Numbered from the stretch's first letter, positions 44,156 through 54,440 are shown. The stretch is 64,000 nt of DNA from Flavobacteriales bacterium (GCA_016779995.1 JADHMO010000007.1:1-64000), one strand, 5' to 3'. Numbers and translations are program-made. The notes: generated by a model not told the origin, from the sequence alone.

Positions 44156-45199
44156 TTATCTAGGTCTTCTTCCTGAATTATTAGAACCTCCTCTACTTGG
44201 CGAAGAATTTCTTGGCGAAGAGTTAAACGTTGGCTTAGAATAGGTTCTGCTGGGTTTAGGATTATTATAATCGTTAGGCTTGTTATCTTTGATTGGTTTA
44301 GAATAACTAGGTTTTTTATTACTAATAGGTTTAGGATTATTACTTACTGGCTTGCTATATGTTGGCTTATTAGACGGTTTATTACTAACAGGCTTGGAAA
44401 AATTAGGATTATTAGAAATACTATAGTTTGAGTTAACCTTATTATCTAAGTCGCTATTATTATTAGTGTAGCTTGGTTTTTTATTATCTAAGCCATTGGA
44501 ATATTGAAAGTTGTTATTAGGCTTTCTATCAAAATCATTGACTTTGGTTGCTTGTTCAGGCACTCTATTTTTAACCTGACTTATGTAGCGATTAGCAAAA
44601 GTTTCTGGGGTCTTATTTTTATTATTTTCTCTAGGTCCATAATAGATACTGTTATTATCATACGAATTGTAGTATGTAGGGTAAGAATTATAGGCATAAA
44701 TACCACCGTGATGATGGTTATAATGATGATGAGGATAAAAATGGTTGTAGTAAAAAGGATTGTAATAATAGGGGCTGTAAGCATAAAAGCTATAAAAAGG
44801 ATCGTAATAATGTGGATTCCAAAAATTATAACCATAATATATACTCACTCCACAATGAGCCGGATAGCCTGAATACCAAAAGGAATTAGTATAGTAATTA
44901 TTGTAATAACTAAAACCAAAAGTAGGACCATGAAAACGTCTTAAACGTGCAGAGTATCCGTAGTCGTAATAGTCGTCAGATGAATATTCGTCATAATAAT
45001 TTTCTTCATTATCATCTGAATCTTGTACTTGTTCCTCCTCAAAAGATTGTTGCTCTTGTTCTTCTTTCTCTGCTACTTGGGCATATTGGTCAGCCGTATA
45101 ATATATTTCATCTTTGAAACCTGATGAAGTTGTCTCGATAGTAATACAAGATGAAAAAATAAATATTAGAAATAAAAAAAGGAGCTGAATAGGTTTCAT
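44156..45199 (-). CDS. Tyr/Asn-rich low-complexity lipoprotein
   Basis: 347 residues from the ATG at 45199; the upstream extension was rejected because the lipoprotein signal begins there (PIQLLFLFLIFIFSSC, lipobox Cys at 19). After an acidic stretch (EEQVQDSDDNEENYYDEYS) comes a region very rich in Tyr, Asn, His and Gly (about 75-200), then a C-terminal tail of repeated SNKPSYSKP-like units rich in Ser, Pro, Lys and Asn. No globular domain is evident. It is likely an outer-membrane-anchored extended protein. It shares an operon with the FadL-like porin. The antisense strand shows long open frames that are shadows of this composition. Confidence 0.7.
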   Translation of the reverse strand: MKPIQLLFLFLIFIFSSCITIETTSSGFKDEIYYTADQYAQVAEKEEQEQQSFEEEQVQDSDDNEENYYDEYSSDDYYDYGYSARLRRFHGPTFGFSYYNNYYTNSFWYSGYPAHCGVSIYYGYNFWNPHYYDPFYSFYAYSPYYYNPFYYNHFYPHHHYNHHHGGIYAYNSYPTYYNSYDNNSIYYGPRENNKNKTPETFANRYISQVKNRVPEQATKVNDFDRKPNNNFQYSNGLDNKKPSYTNNNSDLDNKVNSNYSISNNPNFSKPVSNKPSNKPTYSKPVSNNPKPISNKKPSYSKPIKDNKPNDYNNPKPSRTYSKPTFNSSPRNSSPSRGGSNNSGRRPR

Positions 45200-45322
45200 A
45201 ATGTTACAATTTAAATGATACGTATAATCTTTAGGCAATTCATCAAAAAGTTTAATTTTGCTTAGCATTATAGATAACGCATTATTAACTGTAAAATTAC
45301 AAACAAACTTTCAAATTAAAAA

Positions 45323-46798
45323 ATGGCAAAGAATTTTACGTCAAGGGCAGAAGATTATTCAAAATGGTACAATGAATTAGTGGTGAAGGCAGACTTAGCT
45401 GAAAGCTCAGGTGTTCGAGGCTGTATGGTTATTAAGCCCTATGGTTTTGCCATTTGGGAAAAAATGCAACAGGAGTTGGATAGAATGTTCAAAGAAACTG
45501 GTCACTCCAACGCTTATTTCCCTTTATTCATTCCAAAGTCATATTTGAGTAAAGAAGCTGAGCACGTAGAAGGTTTTGCTAAAGAATGTGCCGTTGTTAC
45601 ACACTACCGTTTAAAAAATAGTGAAGACGGTAAGAGTGTCGTGGTCGACCCAGATGCTAAGTTAGAAGAAGAACTTATCGTACGTCCTACTTCTGAAACA
45701 ATTATTTGGGATACCTACAAAGGCTGGATTCAATCCTACAGAGATTTACCAATTTTAGTAAATCAATGGGCAAATGTTGTGCGTTGGGAAATGAGAACCC
45801 GTTTATTCTTAAGAACAGCCGAATTTTTATGGCAAGAAGGACATACAGCACACGCTACCAAGCAAGAAGCCATTGAAGAGACTGAACAAATGATTGAAGT
45901 TTACGCTCGATTTGCAGAAGATTTTATGGCTATGCCAGTAATTAAAGGTTTAAAAAGTGCTAACGAACGTTTTGCCGGTGCATTAGAAACCTATTGTATT
46001 GAAGCCTTAATGCAGGACGGCAAAGCTTTACAAGCAGGAACCTCACACTTTTTAGGTCAAAATTTTGCGAAAGCCTTTGATGTGAAATTTACAAGTAAAG
46101 AAGGTAAGTTAGAACACGTTTGGGCGACATCTTGGGGTGTTTCCACTAGATTAATGGGTGCTCTAGTAATGACACATTCAGACGACAATGGACTGGTATT
46201 ACCACCGAAACTAGCTCCTTTTCAAGTTGTCATTGTTCCAATTTACAAAGGTGACGAACAATTACAGCAAATCAGTGAAGAGGCTGTAAAAATCAAAAAT
46301 GACTTAGAAAAAATCGGAATATCAGTAAAATACGACGACAGAGATACACACAAACCGGGATGGAAATTTTCGGAATACGAATTTAAAGGTGTACCCTTAC
46401 GTATTGCCATAGGTCCAAGAGATTTAGAAAATGGTACTGTTGAATTGGCCAGACGTGATACTTTAGAGAAAGAAACGGTCAGCACTAGTGATTTGAGTAA
46501 TAAAATTGCTAACCTACTAGAAAAAATTCAAGAAACTCTACTATTAAAAGCTCAAACCTATCGAGATGACAATACTCATCACGCTAAGGATTGGAATCAC
46601 TTTAAAGAGCTTATCTCAAAAGATGCTGGTTTTGTTTATGCACATTGGGACGGTACAGGAGAAACCGAACAAAAAATTAAAGAAGAAACCAAAGCTACTA
46701 TCCGTTGTATTCCTCTTAACAATAAAGCCGAAGCAGGAAAATGTATATATAGCGATAAGCCTTCTTCACAAAAAGTAATATTTGCAAAAGCATACTAA
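45323..46798 (+). CDS. proS: Prolyl-tRNA synthetase (archaeal/eukaryal-type, short)
   Basis: 491 residues, class II aminoacyl-tRNA synthetase. Motif 2 lies in [28 protein letters not shown], motif 3 in [27 protein letters not shown], and the anticodon-binding domain starts at [10 protein letters not shown]. It lacks the editing insertion of the long bacterial ProS and ends with the aromatic FAKAY tail of the archaeal-like type. It charges tRNA-Pro. It shares one base with the start of the following unknown gene (stop/ATG overlap). Confidence 0.95.
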   Translation: MAKNFTSRAEDYSKWYNELVVKADLAESSGVRGCMVIKPYGFAIWEKMQQELDRMFKETGHSNAYFPLFIPKSYLSKEAEHVEGFAKECAVVTHYRLKNSEDGKSVVVDPDAKLEEELIVRPTSETIIWDTYKGWIQSYRDLPILVNQWANVVRWEMRTRLFLRTAEFLWQEGHTAHATKQEAIEETEQMIEVYARFAEDFMAMPVIKGLKSANERFAGALETYCIEALMQDGKALQAGTSHFLGQNFAKAFDVKFTSKEGKLEHVWATSWGVSTRLMGALVMTHSDDNGLVLPPKLAPFQVVIVPIYKGDEQLQQISEEAVKIKNDLEKIGISVKYDDRDTHKPGWKFSEYEFKGVPLRIAIGPRDLENGTVELARRDTLEKETVSTSDLSNKIANLLEKIQETLLLKAQTYRDDNTHHAKDWNHFKELISKDAGFVYAHWDGTGETEQKIKEETKATIRCIPLNNKAEAGKCIYSDKPSSQKVIFAKAY

Positions 46799-47469
46799 TG
46801 GATTCATCTGAAAAAATCATCAATAGACTCACTAAGAAAGCTGCTACTAAACAAGAAGTTTATAGAGTATGTAAATCATCTTTTGAAATGCTAAAAGAGG
46901 TCGTTAGTGAGCTTTCAGAAGAATTGTCCAATAATGTGTCACCGGTGGACAAACATGTAGAAATTAAGTACACAGATAAAGGAGAATTTGAAATTGAGCT
47001 TAAATTTTCGGGTGACACCCTAATTTTTCACATGCACACCAATACCTTCTCCTTTGAGAAAAGTCATCAGATTTGGAATTCTAGCTACGTTAAAAAAGAC
47101 GAATACAAAGCTTACTGTGGTGTTATAAACGTCTATAATTTTTTAAGCGATAGCTTCAAATACAATAGAATAAATGACTTAGGCTATATGATAGGAAGGC
47201 TATTTATTAATAAAGAACAGCACTTTTTTACGGAAGGTGATGGAAGAATGAGATTTTTATACAACAACTTTCAAAACGACGTTTTAGATAAGAATATTTT
47301 AAAAAATATCGTACACGAGTTAATGTTGCACGCTATGGACTTTGAACTTGTCACACCTTCCTTTAAAGATGTCCAAGTAGTTAGTCTAGATCAAATCAAT
47401 CAAATGAGCCAAAATATGAAGCTCAAAACAGCCAAAAAACTAGGTTTCAAGTTCAGCAACGAAAAATAA
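46798..47469 (+). CDS. Hypothetical protein coupled to proS
   Basis: 223 residues, no signal peptide or membrane helix. The N-terminal third is helical (KIINRLTKKAATKQEVYRVCKSSFEMLKEVVSELSEEL), followed by a mixed alpha/beta region with KHVEIKYTDKGEFEIELKFSGDTLIFHMHTN and FTEGDGRMRFLYNNF, and a basic tail. I do not recognise it. It overlaps proS by one base (TAATG), so its expression is tied to prolyl-tRNA synthetase. No catalytic motif is apparent. Confidence 0.7.
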   Translation: MDSSEKIINRLTKKAATKQEVYRVCKSSFEMLKEVVSELSEELSNNVSPVDKHVEIKYTDKGEFEIELKFSGDTLIFHMHTNTFSFEKSHQIWNSSYVKKDEYKAYCGVINVYNFLSDSFKYNRINDLGYMIGRLFINKEQHFFTEGDGRMRFLYNNFQNDVLDKNILKNIVHELMLHAMDFELVTPSFKDVQVVSLDQINQMSQNMKLKTAKKLGFKFSNEK

Positions 47470-47491
47470 TTTCTTTTTTTTGTTCAACTTC

Positions 47492-47521
47492 TTTGTAGAA
47501 ATACAAAAGATATTATATTTG
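47492..47521 (+). promoter_or_regulatory. Consensus promoter of tRNA-Glu
   Basis: TTTG (47492-47495), 18 nt, TATATTTG (47514-47521). Both elements match the Bacteroidota consensus. The expected start site is about 20 nt before the mature tRNA. Confidence 0.8.
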
Positions 47522-47550
47522 CACTCGCCTTTTTTAAGGACTAATACACT

Positions 47551-47622
47551 GGCCCCTTCGTCTAGTGGTTAGGACGCCAGGTTTTCATCCTGGAAACAGG
47601 AGTTCGATTCTCCTAGGGGCTG
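47551..47622 (+). tRNA. tRNA-Glu (anticodon TTC)
   Basis: A complete cloverleaf: acceptor stem GGCCCCT (47551-47557) with AGGGGCT (47615-47621), the anticodon stem CCAGG/CCTGG around the loop TTTTCAT (anticodon TTC at positions 34-36) and the T-arm with TTCGATT between AGGAG and CTCCT. The discriminator base is G (47622) and CCA is not encoded. It reads GAA codons (and GAG by wobble). It has a consensus promoter and a terminator of its own. Confidence 0.97.
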
Positions 47623-47623
47623 C

Positions 47624-47650
47624 AAACCCACTCTACTTCAGAGTGGGTTT
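47624..47650 (+). terminator. Intrinsic terminator after tRNA-Glu
   Basis: An 11-bp stem (47624-47634 with 47640-47650, loop ACTTC) followed by T's to 47654. Confidence 0.9.
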
Positions 47651-47717
47651 TTTTATTTTACCACTTTCTAATAGAATAGATTGATGTAAATTGCAAATTC
47701 CTTAACAACTGTTCGTA

Positions 47718-48539
47718 ATGAAGACCATCATAAAAAGTATTCTTTTTATTTGTGCTATTCTTATCCTAATTGCATTCGTGGATTTCAATAATGATGAAGA
47801 TAATAATCATGACTTTAGCAGCACTGATAAAATGCTATTTGCACATAGAGGCTTAGCTGAATTTGCTGAAAATTCTTGGCAGGGTTTCAAACAATCTCAA
47901 ACTCTCGGTTTTAATTCCATTGAGTGCGATGTGCAATTCACCAAAGACAATAAACTCATCATTTTTCACGATAAAAATGCCAAAAGGTTACTAGGAATAG
48001 ACCAGAACATAGAAGACTTGATATGGAGTGAAATCGAAACTAAAGCCATTATACACAACAACGAAATTAGTGAGCAATATGTACTATCTTTAGATGAACT
48101 ACTTAGATTATCGTCAGATTTTCAATACCTCTATCTAGATTTCAAAACAACTAACAAAACCATTGCAGATAGCCTATTGGCTTTGATGGAAAAACATCAA
48201 GCATATGAACGTGTACTTCTTGCTGATGCCAACATCTTGTTTTTAGCCTACTTAAAGCATAAAATACCCCAGATTAAAACTGTTTTGGAAGGTTTTAATA
48301 AAGGAAAAGAATGGACTTATTACCTCATACCATCGTCTTTAAAACCAGATTATTTTGCTAGTTTTTTCTCAGAAGTAGATGACAAGCATATAAAGTTTTT
48401 AAATGAACAAAATTTAATGCCCCGTAAAGTAGTGTATGGTATTAACAAAAGTAATTACCAACAAGCTATAGATATGGGGTTGAGGCATTTGATAATAGAC
48501 TACGACTCTAGTTTATCTTCTCAAATCACAGCTTACTAG
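47718..48539 (+). CDS. Glycerophosphodiester phosphodiesterase
   Basis: 273 residues with an N-terminal membrane anchor or signal (5-22). The GDPD motifs are complete: H43-R44 (AHRG), E51-N52 (AEN), the metal pair in IECDVQ (E69, D71) and H84-D85 (FHDKN). It hydrolyses glycerophosphodiesters to glycerol-3-phosphate and an alcohol, probably in the periplasm. It is flanked by the tRNA-Glu terminator and the convergent AddB-like gene. It could act on phosphoglycerol-bearing products, but no genetic link to the transferase at 3.3 kb is shown. Confidence 0.88.
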   Translation: MKTIIKSILFICAILILIAFVDFNNDEDNNHDFSSTDKMLFAHRGLAEFAENSWQGFKQSQTLGFNSIECDVQFTKDNKLIIFHDKNAKRLLGIDQNIEDLIWSEIETKAIIHNNEISEQYVLSLDELLRLSSDFQYLYLDFKTTNKTIADSLLALMEKHQAYERVLLADANILFLAYLKHKIPQIKTVLEGFNKGKEWTYYLIPSSLKPDYFASFFSEVDDKHIKFLNEQNLMPRKVVYGINKSNYQQAIDMGLRHLIIDYDSSLSSQITAY

Positions 48540-48546
48540 ATTATAA

Positions 48547-51306
48547 TTACCTACCACACACCGATTTAAAATCGCACCATTGACAAGCATCTTTATTTTC
48601 AGTAGGATAAAATTCTTTTTCATCTTCTACTATGGTCGATAATAGAATTTCCAATTCTTCTTCGAATTTTTCCATTACTAAAGCGTCCATTTTGAGTATT
48701 GTTTTATCTAGCTTTACAAAGATAGGTCCATCGTCTAAATTTCTTAACGAATAGTTAGCAGCCGTAAAACTACTGTCATTCATTACAGTCTTGGCATACA
48801 AATAGGCGTATGTCATCAGTTGAAAGGCTTTAGCTTTTTTGGGGTTTTCTCTTAATTCTTGAAATGACTTAAAACTTAGGTCTTTTTGTTCAACTTTTCC
48901 CGATTTATAATCAATAATTCGCACAGAATCACCTACTCTATCTACCCTATCCACATTTCCAAACAAGTTAAACTCTATACCATTGACATTTATAGGGTAA
49001 GAAAGAGAACGCTCTACATCGGTAACAAAAAAGGATTCTTCACATTCAGATAAAAAATGCTGTTCAGCCTCAAAGTAATTTGAGGTAAGTCGTTGTGCTA
49101 CTTGATACAACAAATGATTTTTACCGTGATTCATACGATCTCCTACTTCTTTTTGAAAACCTTCTGTTATAGCCATCAAAGTGGTATTCTTGATTTCATC
49201 TAACAATTGAGGTCTTAAAGGTGCATACAGATGTGGAGAGTAGGCTTCGCACAGAGCCTCGTGTATAATTGTACCAAAAGAATTGGCTTCCATAAATTCC
49301 TCAATCTCATCTTGTGGATATATTTTAGCGATGTATTTGAAATAAAATTGCAACCTACAATTTATAAAGGTAGTTAGGGCCGTTGGCGACACCCTTTTAG
49401 CTGCCCATTCCTCGAGTTTTCCTTTTATAGTTTCTGATTTATCAATGATAATAGGCTCTATTGAGTTTACACTATTAACCTCCGATTGCAAGACCTTTTC
49501 ATTAATCTGAAGATGGTCTAACTCATTGATAATTTGAGTAATGAATCGGCTTTTTTCACCGCTTCCAAAATCATCGTTTTGGGTGTTATATATCAAGGAA
49601 ACATGTTCTGCACGTTGAAGTAATCTATAAAAGTGATACCCAAAAATAGCATCTCTTTCTTCGTGTGTAGGCATCTTAAAATGCTTTTTCAATACAAAAG
49701 GAATAAACGAATTGACGGACTTACCAGCAGGTAATTTTTCTTCGTTAACACTCATAATAATAACATTCTTAAAGTCAAGTGTACGTGTTTCTAGCACTCC
49801 CATCATTTGTAAGCCGTTAAGCGGTTCTCCCATAAAAGCAATGGACTCTTTGCCTATGATTTGGAAAAAGATGGCTCTTAGCGTCTTTAAATCCATATCT
49901 CCTTTAAAATCTATCAAATGGTTTTCTAATATCTGAATGGATTTGTAAAAAGAAAATAAAATTTCAGATTCTACACTTGCCTCTTGCTTAACCAATTGGT
50001 TTTTTAATTTATCTAGCAAAAGCTTAATGTTATGAATGGCTAAAGTGGTATCCGACCAATCGCCCAAGATGAAAGCAAGAATATCCCATTGGCTATCATC
50101 GTTAACAACTTTTTTCAGAGAAGAAGTTGAAACAAAAACAATATTTTTTTTATTCAAATGGTGATTGATTGCCATCAATTTAGAGGAATCTATCAGACGG
50201 CTCAAATATGGATTTCTAAGAAGTTTTTGAATGTCTTTCGAATGGAATTTATTTTTACCGTATTGCTGTTTCTTCAACTGAGTTTTAAAGAGTAAATCAA
50301 CCAAACTAAACAAAGGTGTACTACTTATTGGCGCACCCATGGTTATATTTACACTCTGAATTGAATCAGGCAAATTATTCAACACAGGAAATAATAAGTT
50401 TTCGTCTGCAAGTACTAGTGCCGTTTGACTATCAGTCAAATCTCCTTTAGGAAAGTTGGCTAACAAATGACCCGCAGTACGTGCTTGTCCTACATTCTTA
50501 GCGCACCCTATTATATCTATGGTTTTATCGTTTTCAAAAAAGCGACTAAGTTTAGCATTTCCCCATTGTTGAAAATGTTGTCTTAGAAAAAGTCCTCCCT
50601 CGTGTTTATCGTTTTCTACATAATGGGCATCAGCGTCCCAAAACAATTTAGCATTTTTATGAGTCACAAAGTGATTCACTATTCTGTTTTCAGCGGTTGT
50701 AAGAGCATTTAAACCAACAAACCAAACCTCATCAAAATCGTGTTTTAAATTAACTATAGAATCGGCAGCTTGACGATATGCCAAACCTTGATAAGCCAAA
50801 TTATCTTTGAGTAAAGAAGCCTTAAATGTTGTATACCAATCATACAAATAAGCAAAAAACTGAACATATTTCTCTTGAAATGGAGTTAATTCAGCACTAT
50901 TTAAACTCCATTGTTCTAACTCTTTAATATCTCTAAGGTTAGTCAATAGAGCTTGGGTATCAACCAAATATCTATCCATTTCATTGAAGTCGTACAATAT
51001 AGTTTGACTCCATTTTAGAAATTGCTCAAAATTATCGTCATTATTATCTGGTCTATTGGCATCAAATATTTCATAGAGGCGAAACTGCAAACTCAAATTA
51101 TCAATAGTATGTAGTCCTGAAAGCTCAGTAATAAAATCTTCAATCGAATAAATTTTGGGCAACCAAATGGGCTTAGAAATGTACTTAGACAAATAATGTT
51201 TTAGAAATACTATGGAACGTTTTGAGGGCAACACAACCGTTAGTCTGTCGGTATTACCTTTATCCAAAATTTGTTGAGCGATATGTTCTAAAAAAGGCTT
51301 TACCAC
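48547..51306 (-). CDS. AddB/RecB-like PD-(D/E)XK nuclease protein
   Basis: 919 residues. The N-terminal part (1-600) resembles a degenerate helicase-type region (TVVLPSKRSIVFLKHYL), and the C-terminal nuclease domain carries RIIDYKSGK (D-x-K motif) after FNLFGNVDRVDRVG. The Fe-S cluster Cys pattern is the Cys of FINCRLQF near 650 and CQWCDFKSVC near 909-918, as in AddB. With the overlapping helicase gene upstream it should form an AddAB-like double-strand-break resection enzyme. It overlaps that gene by 7 bp. Confidence 0.82.
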   Translation of the reverse strand: MVKPFLEHIAQQILDKGNTDRLTVVLPSKRSIVFLKHYLSKYISKPIWLPKIYSIEDFITELSGLHTIDNLSLQFRLYEIFDANRPDNNDDNFEQFLKWSQTILYDFNEMDRYLVDTQALLTNLRDIKELEQWSLNSAELTPFQEKYVQFFAYLYDWYTTFKASLLKDNLAYQGLAYRQAADSIVNLKHDFDEVWFVGLNALTTAENRIVNHFVTHKNAKLFWDADAHYVENDKHEGGLFLRQHFQQWGNAKLSRFFENDKTIDIIGCAKNVGQARTAGHLLANFPKGDLTDSQTALVLADENLLFPVLNNLPDSIQSVNITMGAPISSTPLFSLVDLLFKTQLKKQQYGKNKFHSKDIQKLLRNPYLSRLIDSSKLMAINHHLNKKNIVFVSTSSLKKVVNDDSQWDILAFILGDWSDTTLAIHNIKLLLDKLKNQLVKQEASVESEILFSFYKSIQILENHLIDFKGDMDLKTLRAIFFQIIGKESIAFMGEPLNGLQMMGVLETRTLDFKNVIIMSVNEEKLPAGKSVNSFIPFVLKKHFKMPTHEERDAIFGYHFYRLLQRAEHVSLIYNTQNDDFGSGEKSRFITQIINELDHLQINEKVLQSEVNSVNSIEPIIIDKSETIKGKLEEWAAKRVSPTALTTFINCRLQFYFKYIAKIYPQDEIEEFMEANSFGTIIHEALCEAYSPHLYAPLRPQLLDEIKNTTLMAITEGFQKEVGDRMNHGKNHLLYQVAQRLTSNYFEAEQHFLSECEESFFVTDVERSLSYPINVNGIEFNLFGNVDRVDRVGDSVRIIDYKSGKVEQKDLSFKSFQELRENPKKAKAFQLMTYAYLYAKTVMNDSSFTAANYSLRNLDDGPIFVKLDKTILKMDALVMEKFEEELEILLSTIVEDEKEFYPTENKDACQWCDFKSVCGR

Positions 51307-54300
51307 TGTACTATTTTATCGTTTTCTTCAGTATAAATTATATATTTAGATATTTCATTAAAACCCATCTTTTTCAATGCTTTATAATATCCATCTACTT
51401 GATTTTTATGCTTTTCCATTTGAGAAGTCGAGCCCGTCTTGTAGTCAATAATTTTTACTTTATTATTCTTAATTAAAAGTCGATCTGGCACATAACTTTC
51501 GCCACTTTCTTGTAAAATAATTTGTTCAGTTTTCACTTCCCAATCTTCTAAAAAGAATGGTCTTAGCTGTTCATCATTTAGCAATTCCTCAACTCTTTTT
51601 CTAAGCTTACTTTTCATCTCTACTGATACTAAGCCGTTACGTTCTAATTTATCAAGTACTTCCTCCTTATCTTTTGGATAATGAATCTGAGCCAAACATT
51701 CGTGCAACAAACTCCCCCATTGTTGTCTATCTAAATTGATATCCCATAATTGATTGGAATTGTTCTTTAGACGAATGGTCTTCCTCCAATCAGATAAAGA
51801 AGAATAATTTAAATTAAGCGCCAAGTTATCAATGGCTTTTTTATCTGATTTAGGCTCTAACTTTCCTACACTAATTGGGAATTCATCTGTTGTACTTTGA
51901 AAGTAATAACCAATTAACTTACTTAGTGTATTAAAATCATCTAGGTTTTTATATTCAGCAGTATAGATGTATAACTGTTGCTTAGCTCGAGTCATAGCCA
52001 CATACAGAACATTCAAATCGTCCATTATGGCTTTATTTTTCTCCTCTTTATGAATCTCGGCATATTCTGAACGTTCTAATTGCTGACTATTCTTCAATAA
52101 TGCCACTTTCATTTTCTTTATTTTGCCTTTGGCATCAACCCATAACTCTTCACTTGCCTTACCTACCTTCCAATTAAAGGGAATAAACACTATTGGAAAT
52201 TCTAAACCCTTAGACTTGTGTACAGTCATTACTTTTACGGCATCCATATCGTCAGGTACTACAATAGCTTCTTTATCTTGGTTTTTGTCCCACCATTCTA
52301 AAAATGCCACTATATCGTTACTATTTTTTATAGAGAACTTATGTATAGTATCTAGAAAATAATGAAGGTAAATATCTGTTGAAGAAAGTTTAAAGACATG
52401 TATTAATCGTTCTACCAAATCATATATAGCCAATTCCCAAAGTGCTTGTGGTTGGAAATCAATTCCTAAAGATGTAATAAAGTCATTAAATACACGTCTA
52501 TCGCCTTTACCAATTGACTCCAAAACTTGGTGCAAGTTGTAATCATCATTTTCATTATTGTAGTATAAATAACTAATTATATAAGTTTGGGACACTTTAT
52601 CCTGAGTATTATGCAAATATGCCAATACAGCTAAAATGAAATTCACATCTTTTGAGGCACTCAATAATAAAGCCTCATCTGATAAAACATTCACTCCTGC
52701 CCGGTTTAGACTTTCTGCTGCTTGACATGCTTCTTTTCCAGATCTACACAAAATAGCCATATCCTTAAAATCGTAATTCATAGACCTCAACACCTCTATC
52801 TGTTGTATAATCTTATCCATTACATCGGATTTAAAGCTTTTGGTATCAGGGGTCAAATCGATATGTATATACCCACCATCTTTCCCTTTAGGGTTTTGTT
52901 CGCTAGATTCATATATGGCTTGTAAATCTGGACTAATGATGCTCTTTAAATTATTAAAGAAAGCATTATTAAATTGTACTATCTCTTTATCACTTCTCCA
53001 ATTGTCCGACAATACTTTTTCCTCAGCATTGTTCAATAAACTGTTATTCAATTCATCTGGGTTTGGCAATAATTCAGATTGAAAGATATGTTCTGGCAAC
53101 TGAACAAATTGTTCTACCTCACCCCCTCGCCATCGGTAAATGGATTGCTTAGCATCGCCTACAATAAGGTTCTGATAACCCTCAGATAAAGAGTTATGAA
53201 CCAAAGGCAATAAATTATGCCATTGCATTACCGAAGTATCTTGAAATTCATCTATCAAAAAATGATGATACCTCTCTCCTAACCTTTCATAAATAAATGG
53301 CGTGGGTTCTTTACGGATTATTTCCGCAATGGCATTGTTAAATTCTGAAATATGCTTAACGTTATTTTCTTCTTTAAACTGTTCCAATTCCTTTGACAAC
53401 TCATTAAGCACTGCTATTGAAAAGATATTGTTTAACAAGAGCTTATTGAAAATATAATCCTTAAATCCTACTCTTAAATGCTTTTGTACATCGTCAAAAA
53501 GAGCGGTTAGAAAATCAGCGTGATTAATTATAATTTCTTTTTTATCCTCATCTACCGAATTGGCACACCATTTGTTATCGGCTACATTTTTCTGTAATGT
53601 GTCTGAAGGGAAGAATTTATCTGAAGAACGTTTTCTAAAATTATTAAAATAATTGTAAAATGAACCTCTCGTAAAGTCTTTTGGACCTAGATTGAAGGTT
53701 TTGCAAAAAGCTAAGAATTCCGTTCTTTTATTTAACAATATCTGTTCAAAAGCATCGATTTCTGATAATAAATCGTTCTTTACTTCCAAACAATCGGAAA
53801 TACTTACATCATTGAGTGAACTAATAAACTTCTCAGATTTTTCGATAAATAAATGTTTAGCAAACTGTTCAAGAGCATTTTCAAGATTATAACTCTTACC
53901 TTCATCTGCCTTGCTCAAAGCAAATGCTACCAAAGCATCAGACACTTCTTTATTTGTTCCTATTCGACTAATTAAAAAAGATACTGTTGGTTGTATTAGC
54001 AAATCTTTATCCATCTCTACCTCAAAGGATTGAGCCATTTGCAAATCATGGGCGAAAGTTCGTACAATACGAAAAACAAACTTATCAATAGTAGAAATGG
54101 ATAAATCAGTGTAGTTATGTAATATAGCTGTGAGAATCTGCTGTGAGCGAGTTTTGATTTCCTCATCGCTTAAAGAAGTATCTTCCTGTATGTGACTAAA
54201 AAATGAATTAGTCTTTCCTTGCCCCACTCCTTTTGACAAATCGGAAATGAACGATAATACCCGTTCTTTCATTTCAGAGGCCGCCTTGTTGGTAAAGGTG

Positions 54301-54440
54301 ATAGCTAAAATATGTCTAAAATAACGAGGGTAAAATGTTTTACCATCACCAATCAATGCCATTCCTATGAAATTACGCACCAATGAGTAGGTTTTTCCAG
54401 AGCCAGCAGAAGAACGGTATATGTGTAGGTTTTTACTCAT
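51300..54440 (-). CDS. AddA-like UvrD-family helicase with C-terminal nuclease
   Basis: 1046 residues. Walker A is RSSAGSGKTYSLVRNF (about 9-24), followed by the UvrD helicase motifs ITFTNKAASEMKERVL, LIDEFQDTS, VGDAKQSIYRWRGG, MTVHKSKGLEFPIVF and VAMTRAKQQLYIY. The C-terminal domain has VPDRLLIKNNKVKIIDYKTG, a PD-(D/E)XK nuclease site. Together with the AddB-like partner it should process broken DNA ends for RecA loading. It is read on the minus strand from a short promoter region shared with the divergent MbnP-like gene. Confidence 0.88.
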   Translation of the reverse strand: MSKNLHIYRSSAGSGKTYSLVRNFIGMALIGDGKTFYPRYFRHILAITFTNKAASEMKERVLSFISDLSKGVGQGKTNSFFSHIQEDTSLSDEEIKTRSQQILTAILHNYTDLSISTIDKFVFRIVRTFAHDLQMAQSFEVEMDKDLLIQPTVSFLISRIGTNKEVSDALVAFALSKADEGKSYNLENALEQFAKHLFIEKSEKFISSLNDVSISDCLEVKNDLLSEIDAFEQILLNKRTEFLAFCKTFNLGPKDFTRGSFYNYFNNFRKRSSDKFFPSDTLQKNVADNKWCANSVDEDKKEIIINHADFLTALFDDVQKHLRVGFKDYIFNKLLLNNIFSIAVLNELSKELEQFKEENNVKHISEFNNAIAEIIRKEPTPFIYERLGERYHHFLIDEFQDTSVMQWHNLLPLVHNSLSEGYQNLIVGDAKQSIYRWRGGEVEQFVQLPEHIFQSELLPNPDELNNSLLNNAEEKVLSDNWRSDKEIVQFNNAFFNNLKSIISPDLQAIYESSEQNPKGKDGGYIHIDLTPDTKSFKSDVMDKIIQQIEVLRSMNYDFKDMAILCRSGKEACQAAESLNRAGVNVLSDEALLLSASKDVNFILAVLAYLHNTQDKVSQTYIISYLYYNNENDDYNLHQVLESIGKGDRRVFNDFITSLGIDFQPQALWELAIYDLVERLIHVFKLSSTDIYLHYFLDTIHKFSIKNSNDIVAFLEWWDKNQDKEAIVVPDDMDAVKVMTVHKSKGLEFPIVFIPFNWKVGKASEELWVDAKGKIKKMKVALLKNSQQLERSEYAEIHKEEKNKAIMDDLNVLYVAMTRAKQQLYIYTAEYKNLDDFNTLSKLIGYYFQSTTDEFPISVGKLEPKSDKKAIDNLALNLNYSSLSDWRKTIRLKNNSNQLWDINLDRQQWGSLLHECLAQIHYPKDKEEVLDKLERNGLVSVEMKSKLRKRVEELLNDEQLRPFFLEDWEVKTEQIILQESGESYVPDRLLIKNNKVKIIDYKTGSTSQMEKHKNQVDGYYKALKKMGFNEISKYIIYTEENDKIVQW

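Noticed and set aside
44504-44872. 122-residue open frame on the plus strand, rich in Ile, Val and Met
   Set aside because: It is the antisense shadow of the Tyr/Asn-rich lipoprotein, whose TAY/AAY codons give ATT/GTA/ATA on the other strand; the lipoprotein has a lipobox and the antisense frame has no start context.
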